The notes under the pieces: generated by a model | What the model was told of the DNA's origin: nothing | The model's input: only the letters and a program-made list of their open reading frames with translations | Database searches by the model: none | Origin: Entoloma clypeatum | Taxonomy: Eukaryota > Basidiomycota > Agaricomycetes > Agaricales > Entolomataceae | Direction of reading: 5' to 3' | NCBI GenBank assembly: GCA_963565915.1 | Contig: OY751485.1 | Location: 3,348,001-3,412,000 of the forward strand | DNA length: 64,000 nucleotides | Shown here: in pieces, positions 20,336-31,994 of the stretch | Layout: the number at the start of each line of letters is the position of its first letter | Position numbering within the stretch: the stretch's first letter is position 1 | Made by a program: the position numbers and the translations under genes

Positions 20336-21882
20336 GGCGGCGAGGATGGTTGAGAGGTAGAAGAAGAATGGGGAGGCTATACTGGGCAGAGAAGTGGACT
20401 AGAGTGGGGAACTTGGTGTGTGTTTGACTGATGAGGTCGGTACTGTCATGGATTTCGAAAAATATCTTTTATTGTGGGCGGGACGGGTTCTGCCGATGGA
20501 AATCTCAGATCAGATCTTGAGCATTCTGAACATTTGTCCGAGGTTCCCATGTGTTCTCTTCTGGGCCATACCCTTCCCATTGGACAAGGTACTGGATCTT
20601 TCCATGGAACTTTTGAGAATCCAGGATCGTAGACACATGGTACTCTTCTCGTCCTTCGACAATGATCGGATCAAGGGCTGGTTTCTTTTTCTGGATGGCA
20701 TACTTAAGGAGTTTCATATGGTGACAACAGGGTCTTGTTGAACACAGGGTGAATCATCTTCCAGGTCTTCAGAAGATCAAGAAGGTACACGCTAGCTCCT
20801 TTCTTCTCTAGGACTTTGAATGGTCCATGTCGGAGTGCATCAAGTTTCTTTGAGGGTCGATCGGTCCTGATGTTAGTCCCTTCTAGCCACACCTTATCTC
20901 TGGTGCGGTAGTCCCGAGACAGACTTCATCGTGTGTCAACTGTCTTCTTCATCTGATCCTGCGCTTGTTTTAGCGCTGCATTGGTTTCTTCTCGTGCCTG
21001 TTTGAGTTTTTTCAAGAAGTTGTTGGCAGCTGGATTGGTATCTTCTAACACAAGTTCTCCCTTCCAAGGATGTAAACCATAGTTGAGGTAAAATGGGGTG
21101 TGCTTTGTCGCCTGATGTTCTTTGTCATTGTACTGGAACTCTGCAATTGCGATCCATTCAGCCCAACCATCCTGTAGATGGTTGACAAAGTTCCGTAAGA
21201 ATGCCTCCATTTCCTGATGTGATCGCTCGGCCTGTCCATCGGTTTGTGGGTGGTATGCAGTGGACAGATTCCTCTTGATCCCTAGCATGCGGCAGAGTAT
21301 CTCCATGAACTTTGCGGTGAACTGTGGTCCCCTATCGCTGATGATCTTCTTGGGAATCCCATGAAGCTTCCATATCTGATCCCAATAGATCTTGGCTAAT
21401 CCTTCAGCCAATAATTCCACAGTTGCCGGAATGAGGTGAAGCATCTTTGAATGTCTATCTGTGATGACCAGAATTGCATTGTTTCCATCAGATTCTGGTA
21501 TCGGTCCCACAACGTCGATCCCTATGTCTTCCCATGGGTGACTTGGTGCTGCATGGGGATGTAGTGGAGCATGTCATTTCTGTCAGTTGATCTTGTTGCG
21601 TTGACAGGTGTCACAACCCTTCATGTACTTCTTCACATCATGCAGGATGGTAGGCCACCAGTAGGTACAAGTGAGGAGCTCGTGCGTCCAATACTGTCCT
21701 GGATGTCCAGCCACTGGTGCATCATGTGATTCCAACATCAGTTCCTGACATAGTTGTGGGTCTGGTGGAACATAGACTTGTTTGCCTGCATAGGTGATGC
21801 CATTCTCCTGTTGGTACCAATGAGGATTCTTCTTCAGACCCTGGGCTACTTCTGTCTCCATGCAGTTCGAAGCCTTGATGCG

Positions 21883-22691
21883 TAGGCAATGGCACGGGTA
21901 CTCCCATGGGTACGACAATGCCGACCCGTACCCGTATCCACATGGGTAGCAACCCGTCGACCCGCGGGTAGATGCAGCGCGGGTACTGACAGGTTCGGGT
22001 TCCTGCACGGGTTTCGCAGTAGAAAAAACATGTATTTAAACTATCAAAAAAAAAACTACGAGACGTGTGCGGGATGCATGCGTCATACTACACCCTGCTG
22101 GGGACTTGTTGTCCCCAGCCCCACTCTTCTCCTCCAGGTGCGAGTGGGGCGTGATGCATGGCCATTCAGGGTGGTGGGCGCAAGTGGTGACCGGTGGGCA
22201 CGTGTGGGGGCTGGTGGGCACAAGAGGTGCCTGTTGGGGCGAGTGGCGGCCGTTGGGCATGCGGTTGGGCGCGTGTGGCGGCTGGTGGGCACGAGAGGTG
22301 TCGTTGGGGCGAGTGGCGGCCGTTGGGCGTGTGTGGCAGCTGTTGGGGCGAGTGGCGGCTGTTGGGCATGTGGGGGGGCGGTTGGGCGCATGTGGGGACC
22401 GTTGGGCACGAGAGGTGCCCGTTGGGTGGCGAGAGACGGCCGTTGGGTGGCGGTGGGGGCGAGACGTGACCGTTGAGAGCGGCAGACGGCCGTTGGGTGT
22501 CTGGGCAAGAGCCAGCCTTGGGCACCAGGTGTGGGCGTTGGCAAAGAGCCCCGAGGCAGTGCCACATCAGAGCATGACATGTGACGGATACTGCCAGGGG
22601 TCGTGGGTTGCGAAAACACAACCCGTACCCTGACCCGTTGATACCCCAACCCGTAACCCGGGGGGGTTACCCTGACCCATGCCATTGGCTA
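21883..22691. mobile_element. hAT-like non-autonomous element inside copy B
   Basis: 809 bp with terminal inverted repeats TAGGCAATGGCACGGGTA and the complement of the right end (TAGCCAATGGCATGGGTCA), flanked by an 8-bp duplication (TTGATGCG at 21875-21882, TTGATGTG at 22692-22699). Eight-bp duplications and TAG/CA-type ends are typical of hAT transposons. Comparison with copy A shows uninterrupted pol sequence at this point, which proves the insertion. There is no transposase; the long ORFs on both strands (22067-22633 and neighbours) come from repeated sequence. Confidence 0.82.
22140..22560. repeat. G-rich degenerate minisatellite inside the hAT-like element
   Basis: Repeated units around GGGCGAGTGGCGGCCGTTG and GTGGGCACGAGAGGTG, strongly G-rich on + and C-rich on -. 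At least six imperfect units. Frequent GGG and GGGG runs could allow G-quadruplex formation. Confidence 0.7.
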
Positions 22692-24796
22692 TTGATGTGT
22701 GTGATCCATGGGTTTTTGATGGTTGTGATGTTTCCGATTTTGATGGAATCAGATGTTTCACCCCCTTCAAAGAATTGTTCCTCTGTGAACATCTCCATTT
22801 GTACCACATCTTCTGATTCCAACCATTTCAAGAATAATCCCTCCTTGAGCATTTGGTCACTGTCTTGTGGTTTGAGTTCCACTTCATACCAGGGTAAGTG
22901 TGACAGGATGTCTGCTTTTGCATTGGTCTTGCCGGGCACATGCCGTAATTCGAAGTCATAGTCTTGTAACTTCATTTTCCAGTGTCACTGTCGTTGATTT
23001 AGGTCCTGAGGACCACAGAAATATTCCAGGTTCTTGTGATCGGTCAAGATCTCGAAACGTTCCCTGGCTTTGAGCAGGTAGTGTCTCCAATCTTTTAATG
23101 CTTCCACGACTGCCAGGAGTTTCTTGTCATATATCTCATAATTCTGTTCGGCCGTGGACATGGTCCGCGACAAGAACGCGATGGGATGCCATTTGTCATC
23201 TTGCTTCTAAGAGAGTACCGCTCCAATGGCATAGCCCAATGCATTGGTTTCAACCCTGAACTGTCCCTCTGGTTTGGTAATGCCAAGACTGGTGCCGATG
23301 TACATAATTGCCCATATGAGACCTTCAAAGGCTTGCTGCTCTGTTGGTCCCCAAGTAAATGCTGTACCATTTGTGAGCGCAGAGAGAGGTTTCGCAATGT
23401 TTGAGTACCCTTCAATAAAACATCGATAGAAGTTAGCAAATCCAAGGAACCTCTGAACTTCCTTTTTTGATGTGGGTGCTCACCAGTTTTGGATCGTATC
23501 CACCTTCTCAGTTTCCATTTCGACACGTCCCTCACCAACAACATATCCCAATATAGGACATTTCGTTACTTCCCATAAGCACTTCTTCTCCTTTAGGAAC
23601 AAATCATTGTCTGATGGGATCTGTAGAATTTCTTTGGTGTTTCACGCAAGTTCTTCCTTGGTTTTACCGATAACCATGATGTCATCCATGTAGATCACGC
23701 AGATACATCGGCGGATCTGGTCCTGGAATAGACTGGCCATCATTTGAGAGAACGTTCCTGGGGAGTTGCAAAGACCGAAAAACATGACCAATGGTTTGAA
23801 CAATCCTCAACTGGTGAGGAAGGCAGCTTTCCATTCATCACCCTCCTTAATCCGGACATTGTTATAGCCCCATATGATATCCATCTTATTGAAGTAGACT
23901 GCATCTTTCAGCATGTCCAAGAGATTGGATATTCGTGGGAGTGGGAACTTGTCTTTGACCGTGAATTTATTGACCATGTGGTAATCTTGTACCAATCATT
24001 TGGAACCATCCTTCTTGTTGATGAAGAAGCAAGGGGAGGCATAAGGGGATTTGGACGGGCGGATCTTTCCTGTTGCTAGACCCTCATCGATGAATGTGTC
24101 CAACTCCTCTTGTTCCTTTTGTGTCATAGGATATGTATTTCCCCCTAGTTCCTTTGGTGTGTCTGGTGTAAGTTCGATACCATGGTCCCACTCCCTCTCC
24201 TTTGGGACCTTATCAAAGTTCTTCTTCTCAAAGAGATGAGCAAATCATTCAACATATGAGGGTCGTTTGGTTGTGGGAGGTGGTGTGGGAGTGACCGCTT
24301 CCAAAATAGGGTCTCCAGGCTTCCATTTCTGATCCGACTTTTTGGGTGCATCTTTGTCACGCACCTCAACCATGCAAACCCGGTGTTTGTGACCATCAAG
24401 GTTAATCCTGAAATCCGAGTGTTTGGTTCGGCATGTTGTTGGGCACCAGTTAAATGTTACCGTGCTGGTTGTCCAATTGATTGTGGGGTTGTGGTGTACC
24501 AACCAGTCATGTCCCAAGAGCATGTCTGTTCTCCCAATGTCCAGTACCATTGCTTCCATGGTTTTCTGATGTGCATTCACACCCGCTGTCAACCTCAGGT
24601 TGGATGACCTTTGGTCCTCATCATGTTTTGAGCTGAGCTAACAGCCTGATCTCTCGTCTTTTCGGAGGTTTATCTCCCTTCACAATCTTAGTCGACACAG
24701 CGGCTCGCTTGGCAGGGATGACATAGATTCTATTGTCTGCAGTCATACAAGGCAAGCAAGTCCGTTTAATAGATAAGGGTCGCGACTTAGCGTTGT

Positions 24797-26394
24797 TTAA
24801 TCGGACCCTTCGGGAAAATCCTTCTCGTCAGCTTCTAAGATTGTGGTTTCATCATTCTCGGCATCTTCCTCAGACACCTTCCTAACCCTTCTGGAGTTCT
24901 TCTTCAGCTTGCAGCAGTTGCGCGCAATATGGCCTTCTTGGTCGCAGTTGAAACACTTGCAACCATCTTTCTTCTTTGGAGCGCTACAGTCTTTAGCCAG
25001 GTGACCAAAGCGTTGACAGTTGTAGCAACAGGCTACTCCTGCTTTGTCGATCTCCATGGCCTTGCCCTGACCACCATAAGTGGTACCTGATCTGGTGCGC
25101 ATGTCGCCGCCACCTCGGATGACCAGTGCATGTCCTTCCATCTGTCATCCCTTGTTTCGGATCTCTTTTGCATACTCGGAGTATGTCTTGCCATCACTAG
25201 CCACTTGTTCAGAGATTCTGCAGTTGATGTTCTTCTCTAGGATGTATTTCCCAGTTTCTTTGCCAAGGTTTGACAGCTTCAAGAGCTCTTCAAATTTGTC
25301 CAAGAATTTGTCGATGGTGCGTTTCTCTTGTCTCAGGACTTCGAGTCTTGCTTTGGCAGCGACCAATTTGTTGGCAATGGAGAATCGTGTGGCGATATCA
25401 TCAGAGAAGCCTAGCCAGGTGATGTTCTCATTGTCAACAGCAAGAGCATCTAACTTGTTACTGGCCCAGTGCCTGCCGGACCCTTCCATCATGCAGGATA
25501 GTACCGCAAGAATCTTCTGATCATCTGTGAGGCTCTTTTGGAATCTGATGTATAGTTTGGTGGCTTTCCACCACTCGTCAAAGGTGTGTCTGTCCTTGAA
25601 CATCCCAGGATCCTTGATGATCTTGGATGTATCCATTGTTTGTACTGCCGGAGCTTCTGCCATGTCTAGAGTCTGTGGAGGAGAAGAGGGGTTGGGTTGT
25701 TGGGATGAAGATGGGGTTCAGGATACAGGCAAGGATTGAAAATGAGTCCCTGTTCTAGGTGTCTGTTCGATATCTGACTGCGCGGAGTCAAAAGTAAATT
25801 TGTCAGGGGACTCATCAGCGGAATCGGTGGCAAAACATTCAGGGTATTTCCTCTGTAGATCTCTAAGGAATCTCTGTTCCTGTGCGTCTGTTGGTCGCGC
25901 GAAGGGATCAAGTCTCTCATTCTGTGCCCAACGGTTGTACTTGGTCTGTTGCTCTTCAGTGGTGAAGTGGGCATAGATCTGCTGCTTCAAGTAAGATGTG
26001 ATGATGTGGCTCTGGGACGTCTTGATGTGAGTGTCCTAATCAATCTTCTGATAATGGTTGTCTGGACACTGATAAACTCTCTGATCTCTGTGATCCGACC
26101 TGTCTGAGGTCCTTCTTGAACGCGAAAACTTTTGAGTTTGTTCTGTCGGGCGTTATAGCGCGCGATCTGGTGTTGCCGAGCAAGATGGATGCTCTCTGCT
26201 ATCTTGCCGTGGGAGCAATGCTCGTCGTTGTCTAGTTCTTCGTCAAGCACCTGCTGTAGGATGCAACAGATCTCTGATTCAATGTACTGCTGGATGAGCG
26301 TAAAATTGATACTGTCTCGAGGACTTAGCTCCTCCTGTCAGGCTTCTGGCGTGCTGAATGGGTTACTGGTGAAGTCTTCAAGGAAGCGCGACAT
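24797..26394 (-). pseudogene. gag of copy B, with CGA-to-TGA type stops
   Basis: The probable true start is the ATG at 26394-26392, about 50 bp after the primer site. The first frame is stopped by TGA at 26340-26338, changes frame near the same point as copy A (about 26035), and is stopped again by TGA at 25147-25145, where copy A has CGA. Two CCHC knuckles lie at about 24900-25030. Losses by CGA to TGA fit deamination of methylated cytosine. Confidence 0.85.
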
Positions 26395-26443
26395 CTTGAC
26401 TCGTCTGGTAGTTGCTCTCTTCGCTCTGGGCAAACCTAACAAA

Positions 26444-26453
26444 ATTTAGCAAT
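26444..26453 (-). other. self-complementary primer-binding site of copy B
   Basis: On -, ATTGCTAAAT lies 6 nt after the 5' LTR end. It is the exact complement of ATTTAGCAAT in the LTR (on -, 26534-26525), which sits about 35 bp after the TATA box where the RNA should start. Tf1 of fission yeast and the sushi lineage prime reverse transcription by folding the RNA 5' end onto such a site instead of using a tRNA. Confidence 0.6.
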
Positions 26454-26459
26454 TTGTTA

Positions 26460-26854
26460 TGCTTAACAAACCATTCCAAGGTTCAGGCAGAGTATGCAGG
26501 AAGTGAAAGGCAAAGAGCAATGTGATTGCTAAATCTAAGGAATCTAACTATGCTACAGAGGGTTTATATAGGTACTGACTATAGGCGATAGCGGATGAGT
26601 CAGTACTGCAGAAGGCAGTGCGCATGAGTAAGGCGACTGCGGAAGGCTATATACAGTGAGTAAGCTGACTGCGGAAAGCAAGTCAGCATGGGAGCGAAGT
26701 ATACTAAAGGGGATGATGAAGTAAGGTAGTGAGTCAGACTGGGAATCAAAGGTTGCGAAAGTAGACATTAGACATAGTAAGTTCATAAGAGGGCACCACG
26801 TCGGATGATAGGTAAAAGATATGATGTGGTCCTCATACCGTAGAGTCTGTAAGA
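26460..26854 (-). repeat. 5' LTR of copy B
   Basis: 395 bp; on - it ends GGTTTGTTAAGCA. The outer end reads TCTTACAGACTC where TGTTACGGACTC is expected, so the terminal TG is mutated. TATATAAACC on - lies at about 26563-26572. Confidence 0.9.
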
Positions 26855-27569
26855 AAGGAAATCTGTGCAGTGTGGAACATATGAGAGGCAAAATAACGGA
26901 TTTTTAAAGCTGATGTCCCATCAAGGATAGTAGTTAGAGTGCCACAATTGGCGGGTTGTGAAAAAAAAGTGGACAGCATCAAGTGATTGCCGAGAATCAC
27001 ATCAGAGAACGCAGTGTTCCATGCGAGACCCCTTGATGCTGGGCCTTTCTGCATCAAAAGTTTTCGACGCCACCAATACACATTTTTTTCGCACAGCACA
27101 GGATTCAAAATTTAGCCTCCGCAAATGATATTGATAAAGGATCTGCAAAACAATATTTTGTAGAGGAGACTTTGGAGGTGAAGAANNNNNNNNNNNNNNN
27201 NNNNNNNNNNNNNNNNNNNNNNNNNNNNNNNNNNNNNNNNNNNNNNNNNNNNNNNNNNNNNNNNNNNNNNNNNNNNNNNNNNNNNNNNNNNNNNNNNNNN
27301 NNNNNNNNNNNNNNNNNNNNNNNNNNNNNNNNNNNNNNNNNNNNNNNNNNNNNNNNNNNNNNNNNNNNNNNNNNNNNNNNNNNNNCAAATATTTTTATTC
27401 TTCACCTCCAAAGTCTCCTCTACAAAATATTATTTTGCAGACCCTTTATCAATATCATTTGCGGAGGCTAAATTTTGAATCCTGTGTTGTGTCGGGACCC
27501 TATCGTTATGAGTTTAGCTGTAACACTGGTCACATGCACATTTGGACCTGTCTTTTCTCTACTTAAAAG
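26855..27569. other. inverted repeat around an assembly gap
   Basis: The left arm at about 27097-27186 and the right arm at about 27398-27486 are inverted copies with two visible substitutions. Between them lie about 199 N (27187-27385) and 12 bp of known sequence. The arms may be the terminal repeats of an element in the gap, or a palindrome that stopped the assembly. No coding frame is convincing here; the ORFs spanning the N are artefacts. Confidence 0.6.
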
Positions 27570-30051
27570 ATGTTGTCTGATTCAGAGGCACCGTCTGACA
27601 CTGAGTCCCTCCACAACCTCACCATCAATGAGCACTACGCAAAGGCCTTCCAATATAAGAAAGAGCGCGAGGAGCTGCAGAAACGTACCTACCCTCTCAT
27701 TTTCCATATCCACAACTGACCCCTTTACCAGTGAAGGAAGAGTACGGCTCCAACCCCGACGAGGATGAAGGCGAAGACGAGACTGACTCCGAATCAGACC
27801 AGTCAGAAGACGAGGATGGTCAGGAACTGACTCCGAATGTCGATGCTGCTATATTGAAGACCCTTGCGCGGATCATGCGCAAAGATCCTGCCATATATGA
27901 TGCTAACAAAAACATCTTTATCGGTGTGTACGTTCGCCTCGACGTCAGTTTCTTACGGCCCATTTACTCGCTCCCAGAGGAGAAGGCAAAATCAGGTTCC
28001 ATAATCAAACACTCCCGGCCCTCAAAAGACAAAGTGCGTGCTTGAGGCATCCGATCCATTCACCCGTGCTCAGTAACCCGAAAGTCAAAACCAATCACGA
28101 TACGCCAAGTAGCCCTCCAGTCGACGCTCAACCCTACTTCAAGGTCCCCCTCTCCAGAACCTCTACCACATATAGAAGAACAGCGCGTCCTGCGGAGCGA
28201 GACCGTCGCCGCGTTCCATGAGACCGTGACGCTAGACGACGACGATGACTTTCTAGTATTACGCGAAACAACTAGAGACGAGCAAGCGCTGGAGGAAGAG
28301 AAGTATCGCGCGTTTTTGGAACGCGAAGTCGGCGGTGACCTTGCTTTAGTCACGAATAACGAGGAAGAGATAGACGGCGAAGGTTGTGCACCACCACGAG
28401 CCGAAAAAGGTACGAAGGAGAAGCAAAAGAAACAAATCAGAGGAACCGACCAGGTTGCAGACGCGGCGGGCCAAAAAATTCTCAACCAACAATCAGATCA
28501 AGACTTTCTGATCAAGTAGTTTCCTTTTTATTTTCCCCGTCAATCTCTTCGATAACTCACGAAATCATTATATCAGCTACATTCTGAATCGCGGATGGAT
28601 TGACCGATCCGCAAGGCGCATTCCAACGTACCAAGAAGTGACTCACTCAAAGTCATTAGGCAAGAAAAAAGCCGAGAAGGAATTAGCTTCAGAATCTTTT
28701 GAAGAGGATGAACAATTCCTCGCGGATCCCGATGTGGACGAGGAAGACTTCGAAGAGATTGTTGATCGTTTTGAATCCTCGTATAACTTCCGATTTGAAG
28801 AACCGTCAGTTTTTCGCTCGTTCGTTCTTTTGCGTTGCTCAGTCTGAGATGTCAGAGAGGCCGCCAGCATCAAATCGTACCCACGTCAGATGGCTTCGCT
28901 TGTTCGCCGGGAAGAAAATCCAAGGAAGGCAGCCCGTGAACGCAAAAAGCAAAGGAAGGAGGAACAGATGCAGCAAAAGAAGGACGAAATTAAGCGACTC
29001 AAAAATCTCAAAATGAAAGAAATTAGATCCAAACTCGAGCGGATTAGGAGAGAGGGCGGAAAGAATGTAGAAGATGATGGTAAGGAACCATCCAGAAATG
29101 GCAACCTCTCATTTCACTTGAACATGATAAAGCACTCCAGGCTTTGGATCTTGAAGGAGACTGGGATCCTGAAGCCTATGACCGACAAATGGCTCACCTT
29201 TATGGGAATGAAGACCTCGACGACGAGGAAAAGCCGCATTGGAACGAAGACATTGATATTGGTGACATACAAGTGGCCCAGACATCTACAACGAGCAAGA
29301 AGAAGAAAAAGAAGAAAAAGGGAAACGACAATGACGGCGTCGAAACCCTCCCAGGTGTTGATGTTGATGCTATGGACGCCGATGTTGAAAAAGTTGTGGA
29401 CGACGAAGAATGGGACGGGACAGAAGAAATGAGGAAGAGGAAGTTGGACAAATATATGGACGAAATCTATGGTCTTGAATTCAACGACATGGTGAGTTCT
29501 TTGGGTCTGGAAGCCAAGAAAATGACTGAACAGATGGGTTCATCATTCAGATAGGTGACATGACGACACGATTCAAATATATTCCCGTTCAACCGCAAAG
29601 TTACAACTTGACACCTGTCGAAATTCTCATGGCAACTGATCAAGAACTCAACGAGTATATGAGCGTCAAGAAGTATGCGCCATATCGCAAAGAAGCAAAA
29701 TGGGACGCGAAGCGAAATGAAAGACTCGGAGAGTTCAAGAGCAAGCTGGGGCAAAGAATATCTGGTAACACGGGTCATGGAGATATTCAAGGTGGTATGC
29801 AGGAGGAAGGAGCGAAGAAACAACGAAAGGGGAAAAAGGAGAGGATGAAGATGAAGGCAGCTGTGGGAGACGTCGAGAAAGACAAGGTAAAGGCTGCTAT
29901 GGCAGATCAGGCAGCGACTACGACTGCTGAGCCGCAGACACGAAAACGAAAACGCGACACGATAGAACTGGGGGGTGCCAGTGAGATTCCAGTTGCCAAC
30001 GGGAAAAGGAAGAGGCGCAGGCATAAAGATAAAAAGGAGGGTACTTTCTGA
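27570..30051 (+). CDS. KRI1: Kri1-like 40S ribosome biogenesis factor (701 aa, 8 exons)
   Basis: KRI1 is a nucleolar protein that works with KRR1 in early 40S subunit assembly. The model starts at ATG 27570 and removes introns 27685-27731, 27924-27977, 28034-28084, 28516-28576, 28805-28855, 29080-29132 and 29492-29550, all GT-AG with phases that match. Family landmarks in order are LTINEHYAKAFQYKKEREEL near the N-terminus, an acidic stretch ending LTPNVDAAILKTL, KPITIRQVAL, EEKYRAFLEREVG, YILNRGWIDRSARRIPT, a Lys/Glu-rich helix, LDLEGDWDPE, and the Kri1 C-terminal region with TTRFKY and LTPVEILMATD. The basic tail suits a nucleolar protein. The acceptor of the third intron is the least certain boundary. 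The start codon is only about 80 bp from the inverted repeat at the gap. Confidence 0.93.
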
Positions 30052-31994
30052 AGTGATCGCTGTGAACCAATTGAGTGTGTTTAACTTGCGAGTTTAATAG
30101 AGCGTATTCACGCAACCCTAACTTGTATCAGGCGACTTAAGCTTATCCAATCCCAACTATGGCTGGAGATGCTCAACCTTCCATCAGGCCCAAGTTTTAG
30201 TGTGTTTCCTGACGATATTCCAATCTGCAGACGTTGAGGCCTATTTTGCAGAATGGTACTAGCCCGGCTTCGCCTGATTCAAGGGCCTCCATCCACGATG
30301 TTGAAGCCACACTCAGGTGCATCAGATTGCTGGCCGCCAAAGTACTTCAAGAAAAGTGGGAGACATACTTCCTCGCAGGCTGGGCCATAAGCGCTCCACG
30401 TTCAACACTGCAGGAGAGGACAATGTGGTAATCGGCGTCTACGTGGAACGGGCTACTGTTGAGGCATCCGATGGGACGGACCCGGTGATAACGACTGTTC
30501 TGGTCCCCATGGTCCCCGAATGCCGTCGTCTTCGGCCCAGATGCCTTCTTCACCGACCAAACAAAATCGGACCTCAACAGCTGAAGGTTTCACCCAAAAT
30601 TTCCGCCAGAGAATGAGACGAAAAACTAAATCAGCCTAGCAGCATCCACAGTACATCCTTTCAAGGCTCATGGACCCTGTCCCCGTTTTCTTGGATACCT
30701 AATTTCTGATGTGGCTTATTCTGTTAACTCACCGTTGACTTCTATCCGCAATGTCTTTGCCTTTGTCGCGTTGTTTCTCCTTCCCAATATGATCGCTGTT
30801 ACACGCTCCAAGTCTTCTCTCATCGTTTCTCAGGCCCTCCTCCGACTTGGCGACTCACGTGGCCCATTGTAGAACGCCAACAATTAAAGTCGGATGAACA
30901 AAAAGGCTTGAACGAACATGTTCTATAAGATAAAAGTTGGTAGGGTCGCTTCTTATCTGTCGCCCTCGTTTCAGTTCTTCCATACATTCGAACAGTTTCA
31001 TATAGAAACACCCTTTCAGGCTGATACCTCTAATGATAATGAAGGTGCGTGTCGTGCTTCTTGGGGTTCTTGACGAGCGATATTAACCCAGGGTCACCTT
31101 GCATAGGCGCCGACCAAACCCAGAGATGCTGCTATATCTTATACGAACCCGTCCGGAGAGGGCGACCTATCTGAATATCGACTCCGCATGGCTGCGCTAG
31201 GGTCTGACGAACTCAAACCGACCCATAATCTATCCTTGGTCGCTGCTGTCCTTGATCTCACCTCCATACATATCGAATTCGACTATTCATGCCTGCTGGG
31301 GCTCGATGATCAAACGTTATACTCGCCCAATGATGCCTTTGCAGCTATGTGCTGGGCAGATGCAGTCTACGAACCGACATACCTGTTTTCTGACGACGAA
31401 CGCAGGACGTCTCCGATCGAATATAGGCATACACCCAGGTCCTTGGATTTTGAAGCACAAGACGACATAACCCATACCTTGTCAGCAAACCATTCCATTG
31501 TGCATGAACCATGCCTTAAAACTTCTCAAATGAGCACATTTTTGGCATGTGACGCTTCGGTTCTTCAGGGTCTTCTTACTTATAACTCGGATTTCATAGT
31601 TCAATACGAAATACGCACCTTCCGATACCTCCTCTGAGGTGTCCTCGTGGAACGCGTCCTCTGCATCGTCATTCAAATCTCCTGGCATCAAATCTGATGC
31701 GATGAAACCGATTAGGCCTATTGCACTGTCCAGGCAGCACTCGGACACAAAGTCTTCCCGGGTTGTATCAATATCCTCCTACTTTCCAACGTTGCACAAG
31801 GAGATGTTCATTTGAGCCGCTCAGCGGCTTACACCATTTCCTCAGTTACCCCTCCTGTCCTTGATGCCCGCTCCGGAATATGCACAAAATGCGGAACGAG
31901 GTTCTCATAGGTCTTACTACCTACATACACTTTCCATGCACATCCTCACTCCCATAATTTGACTTCAACACCGGGGATAGTTAGTATTACCCAA
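30052..31994. other. 1.9-kb stretch without a confident gene
   Basis: Between the stop codons of KRI1 and the convergent TSN-repeat protein gene. Fragments on + at about 30163-30433 and 31188-31637 have coding-like composition but no family I recognise. 31482-31748 on - is the shadow of the latter or the reverse. No RNA gene noticed. Confidence 0.4.
31188..31637 (+). CDS. hypothetical protein, 149 residues
   Basis: Single-exon frame from ATG 31188 to TGA. Acidic and mixed composition, with no signal peptide, membrane segment or motif I recognise. The opposite strand is also partly open. It could be an exon of a larger gene or a chance ORF. Confidence 0.25.
   Translation: MAALGSDELKPTHNLSLVAAVLDLTSIHIEFDYSCLLGLDDQTLYSPNDAFAAMCWADAVYEPTYLFSDDERRTSPIEYRHTPRSLDFEAQDDITHTLSANHSIVHEPCLKTSQMSTFLACDASVLQGLLTYNSDFIVQYEIRTFRYLL

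Larger units (their letters stand above)
20505..24790 (-). pseudogene. pol of copy B, multiply broken
   Basis: Fragments of protease, RT, RNase H, integrase and chromodomain in order from right to left. The chromodomain is at 20505-20717, the integrase core at 20926-21510, the integrase zinc finger near 21583-21800, RNase H at about 22667-23420 and RT at about 23460-24240. RT carries the in-frame TGA at 23482-23480 that copy A also has, and integrase is separated from the chromodomain by the same CCTTAAG frameshift. The hAT-like insert lies between RNase H and integrase. Confidence 0.88.
19533..26854 (-). mobile_element. Ty3/gypsy chromovirus, copy B (both LTRs, degenerate)
   Basis: Full-length element on -, bounded by two LTRs, with the same layout as copy A but without the integrase duplication. 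Many stops and frameshifts break gag and pol. A hAT-like element (21883-22691) is inserted at the RNase H-integrase junction. The five bases outside the two LTRs (TGTGA left, AAGGA right) do not match, and the outermost base pair of the right LTR is mutated, so the target-site duplication has been lost or the element is recombinant. The two LTRs differ at roughly two dozen sites, mostly transitions, so the insertion is not recent. Confidence 0.95.

Noticed and set aside
22067..22685. Long ORFs on both strands inside the hAT-like element
   Set aside because: Trp/Gly-rich or Pro/Thr-rich translations of a G-rich repeat; no family and open in several frames.
27002..27471. ORFs running through the N gap
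   Set aside because: They consist mainly of undefined residues and mirror each other through the inverted repeat.
31482..31748. Minus-strand ORF opposite the hypothetical 149-residue frame
   Set aside because: No start context, no family and composition expected of an antisense shadow.
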